The translations under genes were made by a program, and so were the position numbers. A stretch of 64,000 nt of DNA from Bacteroidales bacterium. GTDB lineage: Bacteria > Bacteroidota > Bacteroidia > Bacteroidales > WCHB1-69. Position 1 is the stretch's first letter; each line of letters opens with the position of its first letter. Where the stretch lies: NCBI GenBank assembly GCA_024400635.1, contig JAKSMI010000006.1, forward strand, positions 53,120-117,119. The letters run 5' to 3'. This document shows, in pieces, positions 33,402 through 40,948 of the stretch. The notes beneath the pieces are model-generated. The model had not been told where the DNA came from, made no database searches, and saw only the letters and a program-made list of their open reading frames with translations.

Positions 33402-34109
33402 ATGCCTGCGAACAGAATAAAGCTCGAACCCGCTTTGGAACGTCGTTATGCCAGACAAGCAAAACGACGCCAAACGAGACAAATCGTCTGCAAAATCCTC
33501 ATCGTATGCGAAGGAACCAAAACCGAACCGAATTATTTTGAAGCCTTCAAAAAATTCAATCGGGGAACCAATGTCTATGACATAGAAGTCAAAGGATTGG
33601 GTGCTAACACAACCAGCGTGGTTGACAAAGCCATTGACTTGAAAAACAAAGGGAACTACGACCGAGTTTGGGCTGTCTTCGACAAAGATTCTTTTCCTGA
33701 TGCCAAATTCAATAGTGCCATTATAAAAGCTGAAAAGAACGGCATCTGCTGTGCTTGGAGCAACGAAGCCTTTGAATTGTGGTATTTGTATCATTTTGTT
33801 AATAGAACCACGGGGATGGGCAGAACAGACTACAAAACAGCCATTTCCGATGCTGTCAATAAAGCACCCAAATTCAAGGCAAAGACGAAATACGTCTATT
33901 CGAAAAACGACGTGCGCAATTTTGAAATCATGACAAAGTTCGGTTCTATGGATAATGCCATTAAGTTTGCGGAAGCACAAAGCCGAGAATACACCAACCA
34001 GCGTTATGCCACCCATAATCCCTGCACGATGGTGTTCAAGTTGGTCCGTCAACTGATAGGCAAAGACGAAACGTTAAATGAAGAAATAAAGAATAAAATT
34101 GAAGGATAA
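33402..34109 (+). CDS. rloB: RloB family TOPRIM-like protein
   Basis: A 235-residue RloB-family protein. Residues 30-46 (CKILIVCEGTKTEPNYF) supply the conserved TOPRIM Glu37, and WAVFDKDSFPD supplies Asp94/Asp96, the metal-binding pair. The remainder (NEAFELWYLYHF, then THNPCTMVFKLV) is typical of the family. A basic N-terminus (ERRYARQAKRRQTRQ) may bind nucleic acid. By analogy with the PARIS AriA-AriB pair, RloB is probably the effector nuclease held in check by RloA; that role is inferred. It starts 11 bases after rloA. Confidence 0.87.
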   Translation: MPANRIKLEPALERRYARQAKRRQTRQIVCKILIVCEGTKTEPNYFEAFKKFNRGTNVYDIEVKGLGANTTSVVDKAIDLKNKGNYDRVWAVFDKDSFPDAKFNSAIIKAEKNGICCAWSNEAFELWYLYHFVNRTTGMGRTDYKTAISDAVNKAPKFKAKTKYVYSKNDVRNFEIMTKFGSMDNAIKFAEAQSREYTNQRYATHNPCTMVFKLVRQLIGKDETLNEEIKNKIEG

Positions 34110-34126
34110 ATAGATTATTATTGATT

Positions 34127-36196
34127 ATGATCACCATTTCTGAAATACTTAAAGGCAGCGACTACAGCTTGTCGCAGTTCAGCAAGGAAAAAATCATTCA
34201 ACTTGAATCACAGATAGAAGAAAAGGATGTTAAAGGCAAACCGACGCCTTACATCAATTGTCGTGTAAGAAACAAGTCTATCAAGCTGACTCCTGAAGAA
34301 ATCGTCCGCCAGCTTTATCTGATGGTTCTGATTGATGATTTCCATTATCCTATTTCACGGATGGAATTGGAATATGTGGTGACTTTCGGAAGGGAAAAGA
34401 AGCGTGCCGACATTGTCATTTTCGATAAAGACCAAACCTATTCACCTTATATCATTGTAGAACTGAAAAGTCCGAAACTGAAGGACGGAAAAGAGCAGTT
34501 GAAAAGCTATTGCAATGGTACAGGTGCGCCGATTGGCATTTGGACGAATGGCGAAAGCATTTCATACTATCACCGCAAAGATCCGAATTTCTTTGAGGAT
34601 ATTCCGACAATCCCTAATGCAAACGAAAAACTTTCCGACATTTTAAGTGAGCGTTGGACGATTGACGACTTGATAGCAAAAGACAAACTGGTCAACGAGC
34701 GCAAATCGTTGAAAGACCTAATTTTGGAAATGGAAGACGAAGTACTTGCCAATGCAGGTGTTGATGTTTTTGAAGAAGTTTTCAAGTTGATTTTCACCAA
34801 ATTGTATGATGAAATGGAAAGCGGTCGCAAGAAAGACCGCCATTTGGAATTCCGCAATTATGGTGATACGGAAACCGAACTGAAAGAGAAACTTCAAAAT
34901 CTTTTCAACGAAGCCAAAGAAAAATGGGCAGGAGTTTTTACTGAGGATGCAAAACTGATGCTGACGCCTTCGCATTTGTCGGTTTGCGTGAGTTCGTTGC
35001 AAGATGTGAAATTGTTTAATTCCAACCTTGATGTGGTGGATGAGGCCTTTGAATATTTGATTAACAAGAGCAGCAAGGGCGAAAAAGGACAGTATTTCAC
35101 GCCGCGTTATGTGATTGACATGTGCGTGCGGATGCTTAATCCTTCTGCCAACGAAACGATGATTGACACAGCGGCAGGCAGTTGTGGTTTCCCAGTGCAT
35201 ACCATTTTTTATGTTTGGCAAAAGATTTTGGAAAGCAAGGGCTTGAAAAAAAGCCATCTTTTTACTTTGGAACAGAAACCGCAGGAATGTACGGATTATG
35301 TGCAAAGTAAAGTTTTCGCCATCGATTTTGACGAAAAAGCCGTCCGTGTGGCAAGAACTTTGAATTTGATTGCCGGTGACGGCCAAACCAATGTCTTACA
35401 CCTCAACACATTGGATTACGAGCGTTGGGATGAGAACCTGAAGGATGAAAACTGGCAGGAAACCTATTTCAATGGTTGGAATAAGTTGAAGAAAATGCGA
35501 TTGAACAAATCTTCTAACCGCGATTTCCAGTTTGATATATTGATGGCCAATCCGCCTTTTGCTGGCGATATTAAGGAAAGCCGTATCTTGTCGAAGTACG
35601 AATTGAGCAAGAACTCTGCTGGAAAAATGGCAAGCAAGGTGGGGCGTGATATTCTTTTCATTGAACGCAATCTTGATTTCCTAAAGCCTGGCGGACGCAT
35701 GGCTATCGTATTGCCGCAAGGCCGTTTCAACAACAGCAGCGACAAATACATCCGTGATTATATTGCCGAGCGTTGCCGCATTTTGGCCGTGGTTGGCTTG
35801 CATGGCAATGTTTTCAAACCGCATACGGGAACCAAGACAAGTGTTCTTTTTGTGCAGAAATGGGACGAAAAGCTTTGCCCGAAGAAAGAAGATTACCCGA
35901 TTTTCTTTGCCACCATGCAGGAACCAAGCAAGGACAACAGCGGAGAAAAGATTTTTGTGAAGAAAGGCGATTATCCATATGCTGTAGAACCATCTGAAGA
36001 ACAAAACGAATGGATGGTTTCCGACGTTGTTACGCATTACGAAGTTACGCCTAAGGAAAACAACGAGTACCTTTTGGACTCTCACGGCCATTTGATTGTG
36101 AAGCACGACCTTTTCAACCACGACGGCTTGACCCGCGACGGCATCGCCGAAGCCTTCGCCGAATTTGCGAAGAAAGAAGGACTAAGTTTTTTTTAG
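34127..36196 (+). CDS. BcgI-like fused restriction nuclease / N6-adenine methyltransferase
   Basis: A 689-residue RM enzyme. The N-terminal HSDR_N-like domain carries a PD-(D/E)xK nuclease centre (ADIVIFD, then IIVELKSP: Asp95, Glu112, Lys114). A helical linker leads to an N6-methyltransferase with a SAM motif MIDTAAGSCGFPVHT and catalytic NPPF near residue 475 (DILMANPPFAGD). No separate hsdR exists, so cutting and methylation are in one chain, as in BcgI A subunits and type IIG/IIB enzymes, with specificity from the S genes that follow. The ATG at 34127 is used rather than an upstream TTG. The frame ends in a T8 run at 36187-36194; one extra T would fuse it to the S gene. Confidence 0.87.
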   Translation: MITISEILKGSDYSLSQFSKEKIIQLESQIEEKDVKGKPTPYINCRVRNKSIKLTPEEIVRQLYLMVLIDDFHYPISRMELEYVVTFGREKKRADIVIFDKDQTYSPYIIVELKSPKLKDGKEQLKSYCNGTGAPIGIWTNGESISYYHRKDPNFFEDIPTIPNANEKLSDILSERWTIDDLIAKDKLVNERKSLKDLILEMEDEVLANAGVDVFEEVFKLIFTKLYDEMESGRKKDRHLEFRNYGDTETELKEKLQNLFNEAKEKWAGVFTEDAKLMLTPSHLSVCVSSLQDVKLFNSNLDVVDEAFEYLINKSSKGEKGQYFTPRYVIDMCVRMLNPSANETMIDTAAGSCGFPVHTIFYVWQKILESKGLKKSHLFTLEQKPQECTDYVQSKVFAIDFDEKAVRVARTLNLIAGDGQTNVLHLNTLDYERWDENLKDENWQETYFNGWNKLKKMRLNKSSNRDFQFDILMANPPFAGDIKESRILSKYELSKNSAGKMASKVGRDILFIERNLDFLKPGGRMAIVLPQGRFNNSSDKYIRDYIAERCRILAVVGLHGNVFKPHTGTKTSVLFVQKWDEKLCPKKEDYPIFFATMQEPSKDNSGEKIFVKKGDYPYAVEPSEEQNEWMVSDVVTHYEVTPKENNEYLLDSHGHLIVKHDLFNHDGLTRDGIAEAFAEFAKKEGLSFF
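36187..36194 (+). repeat. T8 homopolymer at the M/S junction
   Basis: Eight T end the methyltransferase frame (AGT TTT TTT TAG). With nine T the frame reads on as FFLGSPFNEAKYKQLLEGLEIS, straight into the specificity subunit. The S frame has no good start codon near here, so a single-chain ancestor or slippage is likely. Confidence 0.7.
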
Positions 36197-36228
36197 GTAG
36201 CCCTTTCAACGAGGCTAAATATAAGCAG

Positions 36229-37620
36229 TTGTTGGAAGGGTTGGAAATTAGCGAGGTGATGCTGAGCGAAGTCCTAAAAGATAATGATACAAATAGGATT
36301 GATAGCGAATATTTTAAAAAGAAGTATTTGGATTTCTTTCAAAATGTCCCTGATTTAGAACCATTGGCGAACTTCGTTGAAGATGGTTACAGAGTTGTTT
36401 ATGAAAGTACGGAAATCATCGATCCAGATCTTGGGCAAAGAATGAGTTTCCCTTATTTTTTACAAGCAACAGATTTAGAAACTCCATTCATAAGAACAGA
36501 TAATCTGTTCTATGTTGATGAGTCGGAATGGAATCGTTACCCTAAAGGTAGAATAAAAAAAGGTGAAATATTAATTGAAGTAAAAGGGAAATTGGAAAAA
36601 GTGTCAATTGTTCCAAATGATTTCCCTGAAAAAACCTTGGTTTCTGGAAGCCTGTTTAAATTAACGGTAAATGAAAGAATAAACAAACATGTTTTATTGT
36701 GCTATTTAATATGCAAGTACGGTGTCGCTTTTAAGGATAGATATAAAACCAACTTATTAATCTCGTATATAAGCAAGCCTGACTTATATAGGATACCTAT
36801 TCCTAATTTCTCGTTAGAATTTCAAAATGAAATAGATAGGATGTTCAAATCTTTATATGAGAAACAAAAGCAATCCAAATATCTCTATTCCGAAGCAGAA
36901 GACATACTTTTATCCGAACTTGGTTTAAAAGACTGGCAGCCCAACAACGCTTCGGTTAATATTAAGCAACTGAAAGAATCGTTTTTGACAAGTGGAAGAT
37001 TGGATGCGGAGTATTACCAGACGAAGTATGATGAAATTGAAAACATTATCAAAAATTACAAGAATGGAACTGAGATTATTGGTGATTTGTTTACTCAAAA
37101 TACAGAAGTATGCGACTTTAAAGAAGAAGCATACAATTACATTGAAATTGGAGATATAAATATCAGCGATGGAACGGCAAAATACAATTTGATTTCCAAA
37201 GAAGAGCTTCCAGATAATGCAAAGAGAGTATTGCACAAAAATGACATACTGATTTCCAAAGTGAGACCATACAGAGGTGCCGTTTCAATTATTGATTTTG
37301 ATGATGAAAAATTAATTGGTAGTGGAGCTTTTACTGTTTTACATGAGAAAACCACTTATAAGAAAGAGGTCTTGCAAATACTATTGCGCACTCAAGTTTA
37401 TAGAGATTGGCTGTTGAAATGGAATGTTGGCAGTTCATATCCTGTAATCAAAGATGAAGATATATTACGATTACCGATACCTTTAATACCTCAGAATATT
37501 CAAACTGAGATTGCGGAATATGTTCAAAAGAGCATTTCTCTACGCAATGAGGCAAAGCAACTGCTTGAAAATGCGAAACTTCAAGTAGAGGATGCTATTT
37601 TTACCCCCCCATTTGACTGA
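36229..37620 (+). CDS. HsdS-like specificity subunit, two target-recognition domains (first segment)
   Basis: A 463-residue specificity protein with two TRD units. Unit 1 (about 25-240) begins IDSEYFKKKYLDFF and ends in a helix (SEAEDILLSELGL). Unit 2 begins with TSGRLDAEYYQTKYDEI and ends in the helix SISLRNEAKQLLENAKLQV. Each TRD reads one half of a bipartite DNA site. The first codon used here is TTG; the frame is open back to the T8 run and reads LGSPFNEAKYKQ, so the native start probably lay upstream or the protein was fused to M. It ends TPPFD at a C7 run, where the frame has shifted away from a third TRD. Confidence 0.83.
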   Translation: MLEGLEISEVMLSEVLKDNDTNRIDSEYFKKKYLDFFQNVPDLEPLANFVEDGYRVVYESTEIIDPDLGQRMSFPYFLQATDLETPFIRTDNLFYVDESEWNRYPKGRIKKGEILIEVKGKLEKVSIVPNDFPEKTLVSGSLFKLTVNERINKHVLLCYLICKYGVAFKDRYKTNLLISYISKPDLYRIPIPNFSLEFQNEIDRMFKSLYEKQKQSKYLYSEAEDILLSELGLKDWQPNNASVNIKQLKESFLTSGRLDAEYYQTKYDEIENIIKNYKNGTEIIGDLFTQNTEVCDFKEEAYNYIEIGDINISDGTAKYNLISKEELPDNAKRVLHKNDILISKVRPYRGAVSIIDFDDEKLIGSGAFTVLHEKTTYKKEVLQILLRTQVYRDWLLKWNVGSSYPVIKDEDILRLPIPLIPQNIQTEIAEYVQKSISLRNEAKQLLENAKLQVEDAIFTPPFD

Positions 37621-38398
37621 GAATCAATTAGTTATAAAATACAATCAAATGATTGAGGAAAGCACATATTACTATCGCTTGGCAGAATGGACACTGCTAC
37701 AGGAATTGTATGCCGAAAAATGGACTACAAACATCACGGCAAACTACTCTATCAAAAACTATTCGGTCTGCAAAACGGCAGGTCGTTTGGATGCGGAGTA
37801 TTACCAGACGAAATACGACGAACTGTTTTTCAGATTGTCGAAATTTGAATGTAACACTATCAATAACATTGCCACAATCAAGAAATCGGTTGAGCCGGGG
37901 AGTGAGGCATATCAAGATAGCGGCATTCCATTTGTCAGGGTGTCGGATGTAACAAAGTTTGGCATTTCTGAGCCTGATATTTTTCTGTCGCCAAACAATT
38001 ATGATTTGAAGGAATTGCAGCCCAAGAAAGATACCATTTTATTATCAAAGGATGGCAGTGTCGGCATTGCCTACAAAGTTGAGAATGATATGGATTGCAT
38101 CACATCAGGCGCATTGCTGCATTTGTCGGTCTTCAACAAAGAATACAACCCTGATTATCTGACATTGGTTTTAAATTCAAAGGTGGTGCAAATGCAAGCA
38201 GAGCGTGATTCTAACGGAGCCATCATCCAGCATTGGAAGCCATCGGAAATAGAACAAGTAATCATTCCCAAACTGCCAAAGCCAATTCAAGAAACCATTT
38301 CCGCAAAGATTCAAGAGAGTTTTGTGCTGAAAGCCGAAAGCAAGAGATTGCTTGAAGAGGCAAAGATGATGGTGGAAAGGGAGATTGAGAAAGGATAA
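37592..38398 (+). CDS. Specificity subunit segment with a third target-recognition domain
   Basis: A 268-residue frame overlapping the end of the preceding segment. Residues from the C7 tract on (HLTENQLVIKYNQMIEESTYYYRLAEWTLLQELYAEKW) continue the S helical spacer. A third TRD then begins TAGRLDAEYYQTKYDEL and ends in the helix ISAKIQESFVLKAESKRLLEEAKMMVE. The N-terminal MLFLPP codons are only the shifted reading of sequence that encodes AIFTP in the upstream frame. Deleting one C restores a single S frame of three TRDs. It may be translated by re-initiation or by slippage, or only in cells with a C6 tract. Confidence 0.7.
   Translation: MLFLPPHLTENQLVIKYNQMIEESTYYYRLAEWTLLQELYAEKWTTNITANYSIKNYSVCKTAGRLDAEYYQTKYDELFFRLSKFECNTINNIATIKKSVEPGSEAYQDSGIPFVRVSDVTKFGISEPDIFLSPNNYDLKELQPKKDTILLSKDGSVGIAYKVENDMDCITSGALLHLSVFNKEYNPDYLTLVLNSKVVQMQAERDSNGAIIQHWKPSEIEQVIIPKLPKPIQETISAKIQESFVLKAESKRLLEEAKMMVEREIEKG
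37604..37610 (+). repeat. C7 homopolymer inside the specificity gene
   Basis: Seven C in an A/T-rich gene, exactly at the frame change between the second and third TRD segments. Such G/C tracts are classic phase-variation sites in restriction systems. Confidence 0.75.
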
Positions 38399-38420
38399 AT
38401 AACAAATAATACACACATAT

Positions 38421-39470
38421 ATGAAATACGGAAGAAATCAAATAAATAAGGCGGGGGACATCCTATTAACTTCTTCAAATCAAGAAGAAGTTAATAGTGT
38501 GATTGAGAAAATTAATGATTGGAGAATGCTTCATCTTCCAGCATTAGATCAACTTCAAGAGGCTATCATTCCTATTTTTGAGCAAAAGGGGATTCGTATT
38601 CATTTGGTTTCTCGTCGATTAAAAAGGCTCTCTTCTATACAAAACAAACTTGACCGGAATCCTGAAATGAAATTAGGAGGATTACAAGATATTGGTGGTC
38701 TGCGTATTGTGGTTTCAACTATGAGCGTATTAAACAAAGCATTATTGCTACTGGAAAACCATGTTCCCGCCAATTTCGTATTGACGAAAGATCCCGTTAA
38801 TTATATTATTCAACCTAAGAAAGAAAGTGGTTACAGAAGCGTACATTTTATTTACAAATACCATTCTGAAAATCCTGATTTAGATGGTATGAAGGTGGAA
38901 CTTCAGTTGAGAACTAAACTTCAACATTCTTGGGCTATGGCTGTTGAAACGGCTGAATTAATCACAAAAACAGCTTTAAAATCGGGTCAAGGAGAGGATG
39001 AATGGATGGATTTTTTTAAAATTGTTAGTTCTTTGTTTGCGATAAAGGAAGGGACTCCAATACTTATCGAGCATAGTGAGCAAGATTTCGACAAGAAACA
39101 GCTTATGCAAAAATTGTATTTGCTAAATAAGAAATACAATTTTATCGATACATTAAAAGCTTTAACCATTTCCAATATTCATTCAAAAAAAGAAAATCAT
39201 AAAAACGGATATTACGTATTGAAAATAGATTTCATTCAAAAAAAAGTAACGATAAAATCTTACCCAAAAGATAAAGAAAAGGATGCATCTGACTTTTATT
39301 CTTATTTAGAAAAAACAGTTGAAGAAAAAAAGAATGCGGTGGTTCTTGTTTCTGTTCCCAAAATCCAAGAATTACAAGACGCATATCCTAGCTATTTTCT
39401 TGACACAAATAATTTTATACAAATTATAGATACTATGCTAAATAATTGTGAGAGATTTAGATGGATATAG
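38421..39470 (+). CDS. RelA/SpoT synthetase-domain protein in the defence island
   Basis: A 349-residue protein. Residues 35-180 hold a RelA/SpoT-type nucleotide pyrophosphokinase domain: SRRLKRLSSIQNKLDR, LQDIGGLRIVV (Asp90), SGYRSVHFIY (Tyr138, His142), VELQLRTKLQHSWAM (Glu160). The key synthetase residues are present. There is no HD hydrolase domain; about 160 C-terminal residues (IVSSLFAIKEGTPILIEHSEQ...) are unrecognised. Small proteins of this type include toxSAS toxins and the phage sensor CapRel, which pyrophosphorylate nucleotides or tRNA. It starts 22 bases after the S gene and has no separate antitoxin gene beside it, so the C-terminal part may be the regulator. Housekeeping (p)ppGpp synthesis is unlikely in this context. 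Confidence 0.8.
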   Translation: MKYGRNQINKAGDILLTSSNQEEVNSVIEKINDWRMLHLPALDQLQEAIIPIFEQKGIRIHLVSRRLKRLSSIQNKLDRNPEMKLGGLQDIGGLRIVVSTMSVLNKALLLLENHVPANFVLTKDPVNYIIQPKKESGYRSVHFIYKYHSENPDLDGMKVELQLRTKLQHSWAMAVETAELITKTALKSGQGEDEWMDFFKIVSSLFAIKEGTPILIEHSEQDFDKKQLMQKLYLLNKKYNFIDTLKALTISNIHSKKENHKNGYYVLKIDFIQKKVTIKSYPKDKEKDASDFYSYLEKTVEEKKNAVVLVSVPKIQELQDAYPSYFLDTNNFIQIIDTMLNNCERFRWI

Positions 39471-39497
39471 TGGGAAAGGACTATCCAAGATATATTA

Positions 39498-39674
39498 ATG
39501 AACATCCTTTTAGACACCAATATCATCATTCCCTTGGAGGATACTGGCAGAATGCTGGATTCCTCTTTTGCTGATTTGAGGAGATTGGCTGCGGAGCAGC
39601 AACATTGTCTGTATGTTCACCCTTTGCAGATTGAGGACATAAATCGGGACAAAAAGGGAGTTTGGAATCGCTGA
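39498..39674 (+). pseudogene. PIN-domain toxin N-terminal remnant
   Basis: A 58-residue frame starting MNILLDTNIIIPLEDTGRML, with the PIN-domain first Asp (LLDTN) and the following helix and strand (SFADLRRLAAEQQHCLYVHPLQIEDINRD), then a premature stop after KKGVWNR. PIN ribonucleases need three more acidic residues beyond this point, which are missing. The next frame begins 12 bases before the stop with unrelated downstream domain sequence, so a central deletion is likely. Confidence 0.65.
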
Positions 39675-40186
39675 TAAAATATTACCCTTTCTTTCAAGAC
39701 AACGATTCAACACAGAAATACATCATTCCTATTCAACCCCGATTTCACGAAGATCTATTCCCGGATTTCAGTAGTATGAAAGGCTCTCTGTTCGAAAGCA
39801 ACCAAAGCATGTACTCTTGTCAAGGAAATACTATAAAAAAAGCATATTTGAGCCATTCCAAAATCAAATCAGTAAAAAGAGGGGATGTTATTCTGTTTTA
39901 TAGAAGCACTGATAGAAAATCAATCCAGTGTATGGGAATCGTAGAAGACACCTTCATTTCTGACAAAGTGGAAGAAGTATTTCCAAAGATTGCCAAGAGA
40001 ACTGTTTACACCTATGCGGATGTTGAAAAAATCCTCAGCCAAGAAACTCTAATAATTTTGTTCAGATTCATACCGCTTGACCACGAAATTTCAAGAAAGA
40101 AAATTCAGTTTGTCGGGATTAAGGGAAACATACAAAGTATTAGAAAAATAAGCAACGAAGAATATACTGCACTCAATGAAAAGTAA
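39662..40186 (+). pseudogene. PUA/EVE-like C-terminal domain, probably separated from the PIN remnant by deletion
   Basis: A 174-residue frame with no proper start (TTG at 39662). The section IKKAYLSHSKIKSVKRGDVILFYRSTDRKSIQCMGIVEDTF resembles PUA-like/EVE domains. I recall larger proteins with an N-terminal PIN domain, a middle acetyltransferase-like part and such a C-terminal domain, paired with a small ASCH protein. Here the middle is gone. That reconstruction is recall-based. The next frame, an ASCH remnant, overlaps the end of this one. Confidence 0.5.
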
Positions 40187-40262
40187 AACCATCATATTAT
40201 CCATTCATCCTTGCCACATTGAAAAAATATTCTCAGGTGAAAAATTATACGAGTTGAAGAAC
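40176..40262 (+). pseudogene. ASCH-domain protein N-terminal remnant at the island's right edge
   Basis: The start MKSKTIILSIHPCHIEKIFSGEKLYE is that of an ASCH-domain protein (PUA-like, RNA-binding). Homology ends near 40262 and the sequence becomes the 3' end of the convergent yhhQ gene, so the open frame that continues to 40460 is only antisense to yhhQ. This marks the right junction of the accessory island. Confidence 0.6.
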
Positions 40263-40279
40263 CCGAGTCGCTGGACTAA

Positions 40280-40945
40280 TCATTCCTCGCCAACATATTT
40301 CCGCAACTTGCCAATGATCAGATATGCCAAGGGCGTGGCTCCAACGGCTTCTATCAACAACTTGACAACTATTTGTATGCCAATCATCGACAAAATGGAC
40401 TTGACAGGAACCGTTCCCCAAAAGGCAATAATCACAAAAATCGTCGTATCCACCATGTAGCCAAACAAGGAAGATCCTATGGTACGCATCCACAAATGCC
40501 TGCCTTGGGTTCGTTTCTTTATCAGCACCATCGTCCAAGCATTCATCAACTCGCCACAAAGAAAGGCCAGCAGCGAGGCTATCGTGATTCGAGGCACAAA
40601 GTTAAAGACTTGACGGTACGCCTCCGCATTTGCCTCCGTTTCCGGCGGATAGGGCAACACTACCGCCAACCAGACAAAGGCGGTAAAAATGATTTCACAA
40701 ATAAAAGTGAGCCAGATGACTTGCTTCGCCGTCTTGAATCCCCATATTTCTGTCAACACATCTCCCAACATATAAGCAATGGGAAATATAATGGTTCCCG
40801 AATCGAAAATGGTAATTCCACAGACTTCTATCAACTTGACAGCCATCACATTAGCTGTCAAATAACAAGTAATGAGTAAACCAACAACTACGACAAGAGC
40901 GGGTAAACTTCGGTTTTTTAAAGGGTTTTCCGAGACCTTATTCAT
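40280..40945 (-). CDS. yhhQ: Queuosine-precursor transporter (YhhQ/VUT family)
   Basis: A 221-residue membrane protein with about six helices: LVVVVGLLITCYLTANVMAVKLIEVCG, DSGTIIFPIAYMLGDVLTEIWGFK, then GELMNAWTMVLIKKRTQGRHLWMRTIGSSLFGYMVDTTIFV. These match YhhQ, which imports queuine or preQ1 for tRNA modification. It is complete although its 3' end meets the island junction. It is the last gene of the minus-strand operon, 3 bases after the flippase. Confidence 0.92.
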   Translation of the reverse strand: MNKVSENPLKNRSLPALVVVVGLLITCYLTANVMAVKLIEVCGITIFDSGTIIFPIAYMLGDVLTEIWGFKTAKQVIWLTFICEIIFTAFVWLAVVLPYPPETEANAEAYRQVFNFVPRITIASLLAFLCGELMNAWTMVLIKKRTQGRHLWMRTIGSSLFGYMVDTTIFVIIAFWGTVPVKSILSMIGIQIVVKLLIEAVGATPLAYLIIGKLRKYVGEE

Positions 40946-40948
40946 AAT

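Noticed and set aside
32122..34109. A named PARIS system (AriA-AriB)
   Set aside because: The TOPRIM partner has the RloB pattern and not that of AriB, so only the general architecture is shared.
37592..37610. Genuine start codon for the third-TRD gene
   Set aside because: The ATG lies inside sequence that encodes the end of the previous frame, and the two frames join when one C of the C7 run is removed.
40176..40460. Complete 94-residue ASCH protein
   Set aside because: Only the first 28 or so residues look like ASCH; the rest is antisense to yhhQ.
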